Assembly: GCA_905236055.1 (NCBI GenBank) | Contig: CAJOOA010000064.1 | Location: 1 to 35,362, forward strand | From: Candidatus Gastranaerophilales bacterium | GTDB taxonomy: Bacteria > Cyanobacteriota > Vampirovibrionia > Gastranaerophilales > Gastranaerophilaceae | Reading direction: 5' to 3' | DNA length: 35,362 bases | Shown here: positions 7,314 to 16,256 of the stretch, one piece after another | Layout: each line of letters starts with the position of its first letter | Numbering within the stretch: position 1 is the first letter of the stretch | Position numbers and translations under genes: made by a program | The notes under the pieces: generated by a model | The model's database searches: none | What the model was told of the DNA's origin: nothing | The model's input: only the letters and a program-made list of their open reading frames with translations

Positions 7314-8240
7314 ATGAACGATTTTAAACATTATACCGTTATGCTCAATGAGGCCGTGGATGCGTTGGAATGTCAGAATGGCAAAATATACGTTGACTGT
7401 ACTCTCGGAGGAGGAGGGCATAGTGAACTGATTTTGCAAAGAATTTCGCCTGACGGAAAACTTATAGCATTTGATATCGACGATGAAGCCATTGCATATT
7501 CAAAAGAACGGTTAAAAAATTACAAAAATCTTACTATCGTTAAATCCTCTTACACAAATATAAAATCAGAACTCAAAAAGCTGGGAATAGAAAAGATTAC
7601 CGGTGGTGTTATTCTTGACTTAGGCGCCTCATATCATCAGTTAACGAAAGCGGAACGCGGTTTTTCTTTTTCTAAAGATGCCCCACTCGATATGAGATTT
7701 AATAATGACAGTGAGCTCACCGCTTTTACGGTTGTTAATACCTATAAAGAAGATGAATTAATACGTATTTTCAGTGAATATGGCGAAGAGAGGTTTTCAA
7801 AAAGAATTGCAAAAAAAATTGTTGAAGTTCGTTCTAAAAAGAGGATTGAAACAACTTGCGAATTGGCAAATATTATTTTGGGCGCAACACCAAGAATTAA
7901 AAGTTCTGTACACCCTGCTACAAGAGTATTTCAAGCCATTAGAATTGAAGTCAATAATGAGTTACAAAATGTAAATAATGTGTTGCATGATATATTGGAT
8001 TTAATAGATGTTGGTGGTATAATTTCGGTATTAAGTTTTCATTCGCTGGAAGACAGAATCGTAAAAAAATTCTTTAAGTATGAAAGCCAAAGGTGCAGAT
8101 GTAATGAAATGATTTGCAAATGCCCACCGCCTAAAATAGAGCTTGTTAATAAAAGGCCTATTACGGCATCAATGGAGGAGTTAAAAATAAATCCGCCATC
8201 GAGAAGCGCTAAGCTTAGAATAGCGAGATGTATTTCCTGA
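7314..8240 (+). CDS. rsmH: 16S rRNA (cytosine1402-N4)-methyltransferase
   Basis: A 308-residue RsmH (MraW), which methylates the N4 of C1402 in 16S rRNA using S-adenosylmethionine. Seen are the family start F-K-H-Y-T-V-M-L, the SAM loop VDCTLGGGGHS, LDLGASYHQL, ERGFSF..DAPLDMRF, VLSFHSLEDRIVKKFF, and the C-terminal P-P-S-R-S-A-K-L-R. An in-frame TTG 60 bases upstream was rejected since the conserved family N-terminus begins at ATG 7314. There is no Shine-Dalgarno before it, and a TACAAT lies seven bases upstream, so a leaderless transcript is possible. As in the dcw cluster of other bacteria it is followed by an ftsL-like gene. Confidence 0.96.
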   Translation: MNDFKHYTVMLNEAVDALECQNGKIYVDCTLGGGGHSELILQRISPDGKLIAFDIDDEAIAYSKERLKNYKNLTIVKSSYTNIKSELKKLGIEKITGGVILDLGASYHQLTKAERGFSFSKDAPLDMRFNNDSELTAFTVVNTYKEDELIRIFSEYGEERFSKRIAKKIVEVRSKKRIETTCELANIILGATPRIKSSVHPATRVFQAIRIEVNNELQNVNNVLHDILDLIDVGGIISVLSFHSLEDRIVKKFFKYESQRCRCNEMICKCPPPKIELVNKRPITASMEELKINPPSRSAKLRIARCIS

Positions 8241-8259
8241 TTGATTAGGGAGAAAATAG

Positions 8260-8805
8260 TTGGTATACGCCTTCAAAAGTTATAACAATAATCAGTCTTA
8301 TAAAAGAGAAGATAACGGCAGTCCTTTGGATGTTTTGATTAAAAAGATTTCTGGAGAAACAGTTTCTCAATATCCGAAAAGGAAAAAAACATTTTTGGAC
8401 AAATCTGTTCAAAATCTTGCCGTTAATAGTATAATAGAGGGGAATTTTCCCAAGGAGAACGTCGTACGACAAATGGCTATTAAACGTGTAAATAAAATGC
8501 TTTGTGTTATTTTGAGTATTCTTATTGCCGTTGTTATTGTAAGTTATTATTTCGTTATAACAAATGAGATGAAACTTAATGAGATTAGCAGACAAACCAT
8601 CGTTTTAAACAATGAAAATGCGGAGTTGCAAAACAGGTTAGACAGTCTGAAATCATTTAACAACGTTGATAAAACCTTACAAAAAAATAATATGCTTCAA
8701 AGAGCAGGACAAGTTATTGAAACTAAAGCTATCGAAGTCGATTCAAGTGAAAGTGCCGTAAAAACTTCAAAAAGAAGATTGTTTAATTATGCAATCGGGT
8801 TTTAG
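8260..8805 (+). CDS. FtsL-like bitopic membrane protein
   Basis: A 181-residue protein: about 79 basic cytoplasmic residues, one transmembrane segment (80-100), then a coiled coil (about 103-135) and a short basic tail. This topology and its place 19 bases behind rsmH match FtsL, the division protein that joins FtsB/FtsQ at the septum; FtsL sequences diverge too much to confirm by motif. The cytoplasmic part is longer than in most FtsL. The start is TTG 8260 with AGGGAG at 8247-8252. mraZ, ftsI and mur genes do not follow, so the cluster is cut short. I leave the symbol blank because identity rests on topology and context. Confidence 0.8.
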   Translation: MVYAFKSYNNNQSYKREDNGSPLDVLIKKISGETVSQYPKRKKTFLDKSVQNLAVNSIIEGNFPKENVVRQMAIKRVNKMLCVILSILIAVVIVSYYFVITNEMKLNEISRQTIVLNNENAELQNRLDSLKSFNNVDKTLQKNNMLQRAGQVIETKAIEVDSSESAVKTSKRRLFNYAIGF

Positions 8806-8816
8806 GTTCTTCGCAA

Positions 8817-9764
8817 ATGTGTGTGAATTTATTAAAAAATAAAACTTTTTTTAAACTCGTATGCGGAGCCGGCAATGAAGATTTGGAATCCGTGAAAAAG
8901 TGTGTGTACGTTTACGCAAAAGCCGGTTGTAAGGTTTTTGATTTATCTGCAAAAAAAGAAGTTTTGGAAGCAGCAAAAGATGGAGTGGATGCAGCAGGTA
9001 TATCGGATGCATATTATTGCGTATCAGTAGGTATTAAGGGGGACCCGCATATTTCAAAAGCGGGAGTAAACAGCTCTGCTTGTACAAAATGTGGCAATTG
9101 CGCAAGAAATTGCCCAAACAGTGCAATTTATCCGCCCAATTTGGTTGATGAAAAAAAATGCATCGGCTGCGGAATTTGTGCACAAAAATGTCCGGTATCC
9201 GCAATAAAAATGTACGAAAAAGATGTTGATGTCAAAAATATACTTCCTGATTTAGTAAAAAATGGTGCAAAAATTTTAGAATTGCATATTATGGGACACG
9301 ATAAGCAAGATTTGGAATACAAGTGGGAAATTATAAATAATTGCGCACCTGAACTTGCCTCTATTTGTGTCGATAGAGAAACGGTGGGAAACAAAGAAAT
9401 TTTATCCCTTTTAAAAGAAATGCTCAATGCAAGAACACCATACACAACCATAATTCAGGCCGACGGAATCCCTATGAGCGGTGGCTCGGACGATTTTAAA
9501 ACAACTCTGCAAGCGGTTTCTATGGCAGAGATAATTCAAAATGCGAATTTACCTGCCTATCTTACCCTATCAGGAGGAACAAATTCAAAAACGACAGAAT
9601 TATGCCGGCTTTGTAACATTTCTCCCAACGGAATCGCTATCGGTTCTTGGGCAAGAAAAATTATAAAACCATATACAGATATGCCTGATTTTTGGGAAAA
9701 TAAAGGAGCACAAAATAATGCAATCAAACTAGCTAAAAATCTTATTGACGCCAATTTAGGATAA
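8817..9764 (+). CDS. ldpA: LdpA family iron-sulfur protein
   Basis: A 315-residue homologue of cyanobacterial LdpA (light-dependent period), an iron-sulfur protein that in Synechococcus senses redox state and adjusts circadian period. The match covers the whole length: FFKLVCGAG near the start, two ferredoxin-type clusters (C89, C92, C95, C99-P and C115, C118, C121, C125-P), then the LdpA C-terminal region with IIQADGIPMSGG, LTLSGGTNSKT and GIAIGSWARK. All eight Cys are present, so two 4Fe-4S clusters are expected. The start is ATG 8817; the Shine-Dalgarno is only a TAGG at the ftsL-like stop. It is the last gene of the rsmH unit. What it senses here is unknown. Confidence 0.92.
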   Translation: MCVNLLKNKTFFKLVCGAGNEDLESVKKCVYVYAKAGCKVFDLSAKKEVLEAAKDGVDAAGISDAYYCVSVGIKGDPHISKAGVNSSACTKCGNCARNCPNSAIYPPNLVDEKKCIGCGICAQKCPVSAIKMYEKDVDVKNILPDLVKNGAKILELHIMGHDKQDLEYKWEIINNCAPELASICVDRETVGNKEILSLLKEMLNARTPYTTIIQADGIPMSGGSDDFKTTLQAVSMAEIIQNANLPAYLTLSGGTNSKTTELCRLCNISPNGIAIGSWARKIIKPYTDMPDFWENKGAQNNAIKLAKNLIDANLG

Positions 9765-9766
9765 AA

Positions 9767-9794
9767 AATATGCGGAGAAGTTTCTCCGCATATT
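9767..9794. terminator. Bidirectional terminator between ldpA and gltX
   Basis: A 13-bp perfect stem: AATATGCGGAGAA (9767-9779) pairs with 9782-9794 around a two-base centre. Each side is followed by a T-rich run in its own direction of transcription. Confidence 0.9.
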
Positions 9795-9813
9795 ATATTG
9801 TTTTACTTCCTTT

Positions 9814-11292
9814 TTACTTCACATTAGACAAAATACATTTTTTAGCTCTGTTGAGCGAATGTTCTTTGCCTAAAATTGCAAGAATTGCTGTCATATCAGC
9901 GCCGCAAAGACGTCCTGTAATAGCTGCTCTTATTGCCCACATTGTGAATTTCGGCTTATAACCTTTTTGTTCTTTAAAATCTCCTCTGAATTTTTCAAGT
10001 TTCTCATGAAGATTTTCTTCAGTCCATTCCCATGTTTCAGCTTGTTCGACAAAAGTGCGCAAAACATCTTGAGAAAGTTCTGTTTCGATATTTTCTTTCG
10101 CTTTTTCATCAAGCTCGACATCATCGCCGCCGAAGAAATACGTAACAGCATCGGTTATGTCGGAAAGCAAGGTCAAAGGTTCATAAGTAATTTCAATCAT
10201 TCTGGTATATTTAGCATCCGTCATTGAAGAAAGATCATATTTTGTTAAATATTTTTTCAATTTTTCTTTTAATTCCTCAATCGGAAGCATCTTTATATAA
10301 TGGCTGTTCATCCATTTCAATTTATCATATTCAAAAATGGAATTTGAAGATGAAATTTCATTAATTCTGAAGTCTTGAGCTATTTCATCAACTGTTTTTA
10401 TTTCCTGTCCGTCTGATGGTGCCCAGCCCAAAAGTGCGACAAAGTTAAGCAGGGCATCTGTTAAATAACCTTGTTCAACAAAATCGGAAACTGCGGTTGC
10501 GCCGTGTCTTTTTGAGAGTTTACTTCTGTCCGGCGCAAGAATCATACCCAAATGTCCAAATTTCGGCACTTCAAAACCCAATGCTTCAAATATTAAGATT
10601 TGCTTATAAGTATTTGAAATATGGTCCTCACCTCTTATTACATGTGATATTTTCATAAGAGCATCATCAATGACAACCGCATAGTTGTAAGTTGGTGCTC
10701 CGTTTGATTTCATAATTACAAAGTCACCTATAAGGTTTGTGTCAACGTGAAGTTTTCCTTTTACCAAATCATCGAATTCAAGAATTGATGAATCATGAAA
10801 TGCTTTTTGTGCTTTGGAAACATTAAATCTGATCGCCGGTTTTCTTCCTTCAGCACGAAATTTTGCTTTTTCTTCTTCCGTCAGATTTTCACATTTTTTT
10901 GAATAAACATATGCTTGTTTATTTTTTGTAGCTTCTTCCTTTTCTGCTTCAAGTTCTTCTGGAGTACAGAAACATTCATAAGCAAAACCTGAATCTAAAA
11001 GTTTTTGTACATACTTCGGATATATATCAAAGCGTTCTGATTGTGTGTATGGACCGTAATCCCCACCAACGTCAGGACCTTCGTCCCAATTTAATCCCAG
11101 CGCTTTCAGAGAATCAAAGATATTGTCAACGTATTCCTGACTTGTTCTCTCTGCGTCAGTATCTTCTATTCTCAAAATAAATTTTCCGTTATTTTTCTTA
11201 GCAAATAAATAATTAAACAATGCTGTCCTTGCCGTTCCTATGTGTAAATTACCGCTCGGCGAAGGAGCTATTCTTACTCTTACTTCGTTCAT
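9814..11292 (-). CDS. gltX: Glutamyl-tRNA synthetase
   Basis: A 492-residue class I synthetase that loads glutamate on tRNA(Glu). Seen are RIAPSPSGNLHIGT with the HIGH-type motif at 17-20, RIEDTDAERT, the conserved HVIRGEDHISNT block, and KLSKRHGA with the KMSKS-type motif at 258-262. The length is normal for the bacterial enzyme. The start ATG 11292 has AAGGA shortly upstream. It has its own promoter and shares its terminator with ldpA. Whether it is discriminating or also charges tRNA(Gln) cannot be told by eye. Confidence 0.97.
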   Translation of the reverse strand: MNEVRVRIAPSPSGNLHIGTARTALFNYLFAKKNNGKFILRIEDTDAERTSQEYVDNIFDSLKALGLNWDEGPDVGGDYGPYTQSERFDIYPKYVQKLLDSGFAYECFCTPEELEAEKEEATKNKQAYVYSKKCENLTEEEKAKFRAEGRKPAIRFNVSKAQKAFHDSSILEFDDLVKGKLHVDTNLIGDFVIMKSNGAPTYNYAVVIDDALMKISHVIRGEDHISNTYKQILIFEALGFEVPKFGHLGMILAPDRSKLSKRHGATAVSDFVEQGYLTDALLNFVALLGWAPSDGQEIKTVDEIAQDFRINEISSSNSIFEYDKLKWMNSHYIKMLPIEELKEKLKKYLTKYDLSSMTDAKYTRMIEITYEPLTLLSDITDAVTYFFGGDDVELDEKAKENIETELSQDVLRTFVEQAETWEWTEENLHEKLEKFRGDFKEQKGYKPKFTMWAIRAAITGRLCGADMTAILAILGKEHSLNRAKKCILSNVK

Positions 11293-11318
11293 CTTTTATC
11301 CTTTCTTTTCGCACACAA

Positions 11319-11347
11319 ATTATCTTACAAAAAAAAGTTAAAAACAA
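11319..11347 (-). promoter_or_regulatory. Predicted gltX promoter
   Basis: On the minus strand, TTGTTT (11347-11342), 17 bases, GATAAT (11324-11319), about 27 bases ahead of the gltX start. Confidence 0.5.
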
Positions 11348-11409
11348 TATAAATTCAAAAATCAATAATTTATAAAAACTTGTTACAAAAACATCGTTTC
11401 TAGGTGATT

Positions 11410-11437
11410 TTTACACTTGCTTTATATTGTGTAATAT
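11410..11437 (+). promoter_or_regulatory. Predicted promoter of the pilus operon
   Basis: TTTACA (11410-11415), 16 bases, TAATAT (11432-11437). It would give a leader of about 140 bases. The leader holds an imperfect hairpin (TTTAATC with GATTAAA near 11490-11510) but no open reading frame with a Shine-Dalgarno. The 293-base gap between gltX and this operon otherwise shows nothing I can identify. Confidence 0.5.
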
Positions 11438-11585
11438 GTTAAGCTTGTTAGGTAAGATATATTAATATAGGAGAGAGTTTATCATTTTAATCAAGAAACG
11501 GATTAAATAGACCAAATATATGGTTTAAATTCTTTTCGCATATTGTATAGTTTAGAAAGGTATCATTAGATAGTTAGAAGTGAAT

Positions 11586-12257
11586 ATGAGAATGCATAAA
11601 TATATGAAGGAATGCAATATTCCTGACTTGATGCTTACAATTAAGCAGGGATGTGGAAGGGTAAAAGAATTTATTTTTGCACATAAGAAGGGATCTTGGA
11701 CAACGCTTAGTGTCCTGCTGTTGGTTACGACTGCCACTTTGATAACAAATGGCGTCAGAGAAGCCGAAATTACGAGCATAAGCGATTTGGGGTTGTCTGA
11801 TTTGTCAACAGCAGCGGCTTCTGCGCAAAAAAGTGTAATTACAATTCCAAAGGGAATTGTTAAGGCAAACCCTTTTGTCCCATACAGGGATATTACAGAA
11901 TCATCAAATGTAGTGCGTGATATACCTACTTATAACATTGTTGAACCGCCTGAATTTGTGAACGAAAATTCTGATGCTGCTCGTATAATGGATACAATAG
12001 TTTCAGGTATATTGTTTGATAAATTTAGTCCTTCTGCAATTATTAACATTGAAGGAACTGATTATCTTGTTAAAAAAGGTGATGTCGTGAATAATTATAA
12101 GGTTTTGAACATTACACGTGATTCAGTGTGTGTCCAATTAGGTTCCAATACATATAAAGCCGGAATCGGTGAAATATTAACTGAAGGGACTATGAATCAC
12201 AATAATGTTCCTAATTTAAAAAACAAATTCGGAGGTGAAAATAATGGGTTACACTAA
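11586..12257 (+). CDS. PilP/GspC-like inner-membrane pilus or secretion protein
   Basis: A 223-residue bitopic protein. About 38 cytoplasmic residues precede one transmembrane segment (about 39-55). A periplasmic linker with N-P-F-V-P-Y follows, then a C-terminal beta domain (about 135-200). That domain has SGILFDKFSPSAIINIEG, YLVKKGDVVNNYKVLNI and VCVQLGSNTYKAGIG, the pattern of the GspC/PilP homology region that links the inner-membrane platform to the secretin. Position directly before the secretin supports this. The start ATG 11586 follows a weak AGAAG; an in-frame GTG at 11580 is the alternative. The end overlaps the secretin gene by 14 bases. Confidence 0.85.
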   Translation: MRMHKYMKECNIPDLMLTIKQGCGRVKEFIFAHKKGSWTTLSVLLLVTTATLITNGVREAEITSISDLGLSDLSTAAASAQKSVITIPKGIVKANPFVPYRDITESSNVVRDIPTYNIVEPPEFVNENSDAARIMDTIVSGILFDKFSPSAIINIEGTDYLVKKGDVVNNYKVLNITRDSVCVQLGSNTYKAGIGEILTEGTMNHNNVPNLKNKFGGENNGLH

Positions 12258-14205
12258 TATAAAACGGGTTTTGTCTGCGGCACTGTTGATCGCTTTTACA
12301 TCCCCAGCATTGTATGCAGTTACGAACGAATCCTGTTATAACGCTTATGCAGGTAACAGTTCGATGGCGTTATCGGGCGATGTTAGTTTGACCAACAGTA
12401 ATCAGCACATTACTCTGAGTTTGAGAGATTCGGACGTAAAACAAGTTCTGCGCATGTTTGCTGACAAAGCCGGCATGAATATAGTTTTCCATGATTCTGT
12501 TAATGGTAAAGTAACTCTGGATTTAGTTGAAACACCTATTAATGAGGCATTTAATCTTGTTTTATCAGTTTCCGGATTAAATTATTACAAGCAAGGAAAC
12601 ACAATGATAATTATGGCAAAAAACAGTGCTGATAATGCCGCTTTTTCAAAACAGGAAATGATGGTATTCCCTGTTAATTATGTAAGTGCTCAAAGCATTG
12701 CTGATTTTCTTAACAAGAATGTATTCAGCATGAATAAAGCTGGTATTTCAGGTACTGAAGCCGCAACAGTTAACTCTGCAACAAACGAACTAATTGTATT
12801 TGGCATGCCATCAGATGCAGCTATTGTAAAAAAAGTTATCGAACAATTTGACAGAGAACCATATACAAAAACATTTGCAGTAAATCATACAACACCGGCA
12901 GAAATGGCGTCAATGATTTGCGATTTGCTTCTTCCATCAAGAGGAATGGGACAAGTAGGTGGTGATTCCTCTTCGGTAAGCGGTGAAGATAAGGGGAGCG
13001 GCGAAGAGGGTATGCCGACAGGCGGTGCTGCAGGTATTTTAACAGGTGCGGCAGCTGACTCCTCCGGTGGGAGTGCTGAAGCTTTAAAACTTGGTGAAGG
13101 CGTTGTAGCTTGTACATTATCAAGTCCAATGGGCGGTTCAATTGCACCTTTCAACGTTCAGAATTTATCAATTGCATACTTCCCGCAAAGAGGTACAATC
13201 ACTTTAATGGGTGGCTCTGAAGCTCAAGCAAAAATGATAGAACATTTTATAAAAGTTAATGATGTTAAACAGCCACAAGCATATTTGGAAGTTTCCATTG
13301 TAGAACTTAACGAACAGGGTTCAAAAGAATTCCAAAATCAGTGGAATGTCGGTATGAAACATTGGCAGTTCAATTTTGACGGAACTAAATTCTCGGGCGG
13401 ACGTCCGGGTGGACAAGCATGGCACACAAAAAGTGAATATATTTGGGATGGCGGCTCTAACTTGAATGGCATATTACAAGGAGAAGCTCCGAATGGCAAC
13501 CCTTATCCGAATTATACATATGATGATTTGGGGAACATTACCGGTTTTGACGGATTTACGATTCCTCAACAAGTATTACGTACTGTTATGACTCAAGTTC
13601 CTTCTGTTCATATCAACTGGATGATGAATTATCTTATACAAAATCGTAAGGGCAGAGTTCTTGCTAATCCAAAAATCTTGATTACAAACGGACAAGAATC
13701 TGTTATAGACTTAACCCAAGACTATGTTGAAAAAGTTGATTCCGAGTTCTTATCAGCAGCAAGCAACGGTACAAGTACGGTAGGTTCAGTACAAAGAACG
13801 TATACAATTGGTAATAATCTGGGTATTAAGGTAACTCTGGTTCCGTTTATATCACCGGAGGGCTATGTAACACTTAATGTTAAGCCAAATTATTCAACGA
13901 TTTCAGACCAAATATACTCACAAGGCGCTACCGGAACAAATGACCTTGTAGCAACGCTTTTAAGCAGAAGAGATCTGGATCTTAAAAATGTCAGAATAAA
14001 AGATGGCGAAACTCTTGTAATAGGTGGTATGCTCCAAGAAGTTGAAAATAAAACAGTTAATAAAATACCATTCTTGGGTGATTTACCGTGGATTGGAGCA
14101 GCTTTCCGTTCTACATCAACGTCAAAAACAAAATCAGAATTAGTAATAATGATTACACCCAGTATTATTAATGACAGCGAAGGTGCTATCGCCGATAGTG
14201 TATAA
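12244..14205 (+). CDS. pilQ: Outer-membrane secretin of type IV pilus / type II secretion
   Basis: A 653-residue secretin, forming the outer-membrane ring through which a pilus or cargo passes. A signal peptide (about 1-25) is followed by an STN-type domain (ITLSLRDSDVKQVLRMFADKAGMNI begins it), two N-domains with VFPVNYVSAQ and FAVNHTTPAEM, and a Gly/Ser-rich insert (about 235-285). The C-terminal secretin domain has GRVLANPKILI, VTLVPFISPEGYVTL, IKDGETLVIGGML and KIPFLGDLPWIGAAFR. The start is ATG 12244, seven bases after GGAGGT at 12231-12236; a GTG at 12235 lies inside that Shine-Dalgarno and was rejected. No AMIN domain is seen. PilQ and GspD cannot be separated by eye; neighbours favour a pilus-type system. 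Confidence 0.94.
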   Translation: MGYTNIKRVLSAALLIAFTSPALYAVTNESCYNAYAGNSSMALSGDVSLTNSNQHITLSLRDSDVKQVLRMFADKAGMNIVFHDSVNGKVTLDLVETPINEAFNLVLSVSGLNYYKQGNTMIIMAKNSADNAAFSKQEMMVFPVNYVSAQSIADFLNKNVFSMNKAGISGTEAATVNSATNELIVFGMPSDAAIVKKVIEQFDREPYTKTFAVNHTTPAEMASMICDLLLPSRGMGQVGGDSSSVSGEDKGSGEEGMPTGGAAGILTGAAADSSGGSAEALKLGEGVVACTLSSPMGGSIAPFNVQNLSIAYFPQRGTITLMGGSEAQAKMIEHFIKVNDVKQPQAYLEVSIVELNEQGSKEFQNQWNVGMKHWQFNFDGTKFSGGRPGGQAWHTKSEYIWDGGSNLNGILQGEAPNGNPYPNYTYDDLGNITGFDGFTIPQQVLRTVMTQVPSVHINWMMNYLIQNRKGRVLANPKILITNGQESVIDLTQDYVEKVDSEFLSAASNGTSTVGSVQRTYTIGNNLGIKVTLVPFISPEGYVTLNVKPNYSTISDQIYSQGATGTNDLVATLLSRRDLDLKNVRIKDGETLVIGGMLQEVENKTVNKIPFLGDLPWIGAAFRSTSTSKTKSELVIMITPSIINDSEGAIADSV

Positions 14206-14211
14206 TTGATT

Positions 14212-16245
14212 ATGTCTAATCAACTTGAAAAATTAAAAAATAGTATAAAAAAAGAATATACTGATAATTTTGAATTAAACCTGATGAAATCATCAGGTTT
14301 TATTCCAGTTGATAAAAGACAAACAGATTTTTACGTGATTTTGAATAAAAATAAGGCCGGAGGTAAAGCCCAAATTGAAAATATTATTAAATCCAAGTAT
14401 GAGGGTTTAACTCCAAAATTTATTCCGGTTGAAGCAAATGATTTTGAGAACCTTATTAGTTCTATAGTCAAACAACCCGCTGAAACAGAAGAACCTCCAA
14501 CGGAAATAGCAGAACCAACTGCAGAAGATATGTTGGTCGGGATTGGATGGATTACAAAATCGCAATTGGCAGAATGTAAATCCGAAGCTGATCAAAAAAA
14601 TATGCCACTCGATGCAATTTTTTACGAAAAAGGGTACTTATCTTCAGAAAAAATTGTTTCTTATTTAAAGAAAAAGTATGGCTGTGAAGTAATAACAAAG
14701 GCAAATATAAATGTAGACCATAAAATTCTGAAAATGCTTCCTGATGATTTTATGGAGAAAAAACATGCAATCATAATGTCAATGGAAAATGACAAACTTG
14801 CAGTTGCAATGATTAATCCGGATGATAAATATACCATACGTGAGATTTCATTATCCACAGGACGTTCTTTGAATGTATATGCAATTCCTTACAGCGAGTA
14901 CGAAATGTTTATTAAAGAATTTACTTTAATGAAACAAAACGAAGAACATGCTAAGGAAACCGAACGCATTATTCAAAGTATTGAAGAAGAAACTGCCCAA
15001 TACAACCAAGAAGAATCCCTTTGGACGCAAGTTGAGAAAGAGCTTCAAGATGCAAGTGGTAATGTCGCAAAATTCGTATACAAAATAATAACAGATGCTA
15101 TTGATGCAAAGGCATCAGATATTCACATAGAACCAAGAATCGGTTATTACGTTGTTCGTGTACGTTCTGACGGTATATTAAAAAAGGTTCTTGAAATTCC
15201 TGGCAGCATTGAACAAGCTGTAATAACCCGTTTCAAAGTTTTAGCGAGAATGAATATCGCTGAACATAGAAGACCGCAAGATGGTACGTTTTCTATAAAA
15301 TATAACGACCGAATGTACGATTTCCGTATAAACACACTTCCCGTTTCCGGGAAAGAAAAAGTTGTAATACGTATTCTTGCACCGGCAGTAAGTTTAAAAG
15401 CTTCCGGCGAAAAAATGATAATTCAGGGTGCCTCTGATGAAGATATTCAAAAAATACACGATATGGTTCAATGTCCTAACGGTATTATCCTAACTTCAGG
15501 TCCTACCGGTTCAGGTAAGACCACAACTTTGTACACAATACTTAAAGCTCTAAACAAAGAAGATGTAAATATTACCACGATCGAAGACCCTATAGAAATC
15601 AAGCTTGAGGGAATTAATCAGTCGCAGGTCAATCCAAAAGCAGATATAACTTTTGCTTCCTGCATGAGAGCAATTTTAAGACAAGACCCTGACATTATAC
15701 TTATCGGTGAAATCCGTGACTTTGAAACGCTAGAAGTAGCCATTTCCGCAGCGTTAACAGGGCACCTCGTCTTGAGTACCGTTCACACAAACTCAGCAGC
15801 CGCAACAGTTACTCGTTTAATTGAAATGGGAGCAAAAGATTATTTGGTTTCTTCAACTTTAACGGGTGTAATTGCACAGCGGCTTGTAAGACGCCTTTGT
15901 GACAAATGTAAAGAAGCATATTTCCCAACCGAAGAGGAGGTTAAACATATTTCCACAAACGCAGAAGAACAGCAACAACTTTTAAAAACGAAACTATACC
16001 GTAAAAAAGGTTGTAAAGAATGCGGTTATTTGGGATATTCAGGCAGGTTGGGCATTTACGAAATTATGCCAATAACAAGAGAGATAAAAAAACTTATTGC
16101 TCAAGGTGCGCATGATATTGAAATAGAAGAAGCTGCAGTTTCTGCAGGAATGCATACACTCAGATTTTCTTGTTTAAATCATATAATTCAAGGTAATACA
16201 ACTACAGGTGAATTTATAAGAGTTTTGGGTTACGCAAACGAATAG
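14212..16245 (+). CDS. pilB: Pilus/secretion assembly ATPase PilB/GspE
   Basis: A 677-residue hexameric ATPase that powers pilus extension or pseudopilus assembly. A divergent N-terminal segment (1-90) leads to an MshEN/GspE N-terminal domain (about 105-235), then the ATPase core. Seen are Walker A GPTGSGKTT (430-438), the Asp box ITTIEDPIE, Walker B IILIGEIRDFET, the His box GHLVLSTVHTN, and a zinc-binding C-x-x-C pair (CDKC and CKEC). The start ATG 14212 has no Shine-Dalgarno and lies seven bases after the secretin stop, so translation is probably coupled; a small hairpin (CTATC with GATAG) sits over the junction. No PilT retraction ATPase is in the window. Confidence 0.95.
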   Translation: MSNQLEKLKNSIKKEYTDNFELNLMKSSGFIPVDKRQTDFYVILNKNKAGGKAQIENIIKSKYEGLTPKFIPVEANDFENLISSIVKQPAETEEPPTEIAEPTAEDMLVGIGWITKSQLAECKSEADQKNMPLDAIFYEKGYLSSEKIVSYLKKKYGCEVITKANINVDHKILKMLPDDFMEKKHAIIMSMENDKLAVAMINPDDKYTIREISLSTGRSLNVYAIPYSEYEMFIKEFTLMKQNEEHAKETERIIQSIEEETAQYNQEESLWTQVEKELQDASGNVAKFVYKIITDAIDAKASDIHIEPRIGYYVVRVRSDGILKKVLEIPGSIEQAVITRFKVLARMNIAEHRRPQDGTFSIKYNDRMYDFRINTLPVSGKEKVVIRILAPAVSLKASGEKMIIQGASDEDIQKIHDMVQCPNGIILTSGPTGSGKTTTLYTILKALNKEDVNITTIEDPIEIKLEGINQSQVNPKADITFASCMRAILRQDPDIILIGEIRDFETLEVAISAALTGHLVLSTVHTNSAAATVTRLIEMGAKDYLVSSTLTGVIAQRLVRRLCDKCKEAYFPTEEEVKHISTNAEEQQQLLKTKLYRKKGCKECGYLGYSGRLGIYEIMPITREIKKLIAQGAHDIEIEEAAVSAGMHTLRFSCLNHIIQGNTTTGEFIRVLGYANE

Positions 16246-16256
16246 AAAGGGTAAAA

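Noticed and set aside
11490-11540. T-loop-like sequence suggesting a tRNA in the pilus leader
   Set aside because: No acceptor stem or anticodon arm can be formed around it.
12835-13154. Open minus-strand frames antisense to pilQ
   Set aside because: They mirror the Gly/Ser-rich insert of the secretin, have biased composition and no Shine-Dalgarno; shadows of the real gene.
14186-14204. Small hairpin CTATC/GATAG at the end of pilQ as a terminator
   Set aside because: Only five base pairs and no T-run; pilB follows at once. It may only affect coupling.
14851-14859. A perfect DnaA box (TTATCCACA)
   Set aside because: It is a single copy inside the pilB coding sequence; one such 9-mer in 35 kb on two strands is not unlikely, and no cluster or AT-rich unwinding region accompanies it.
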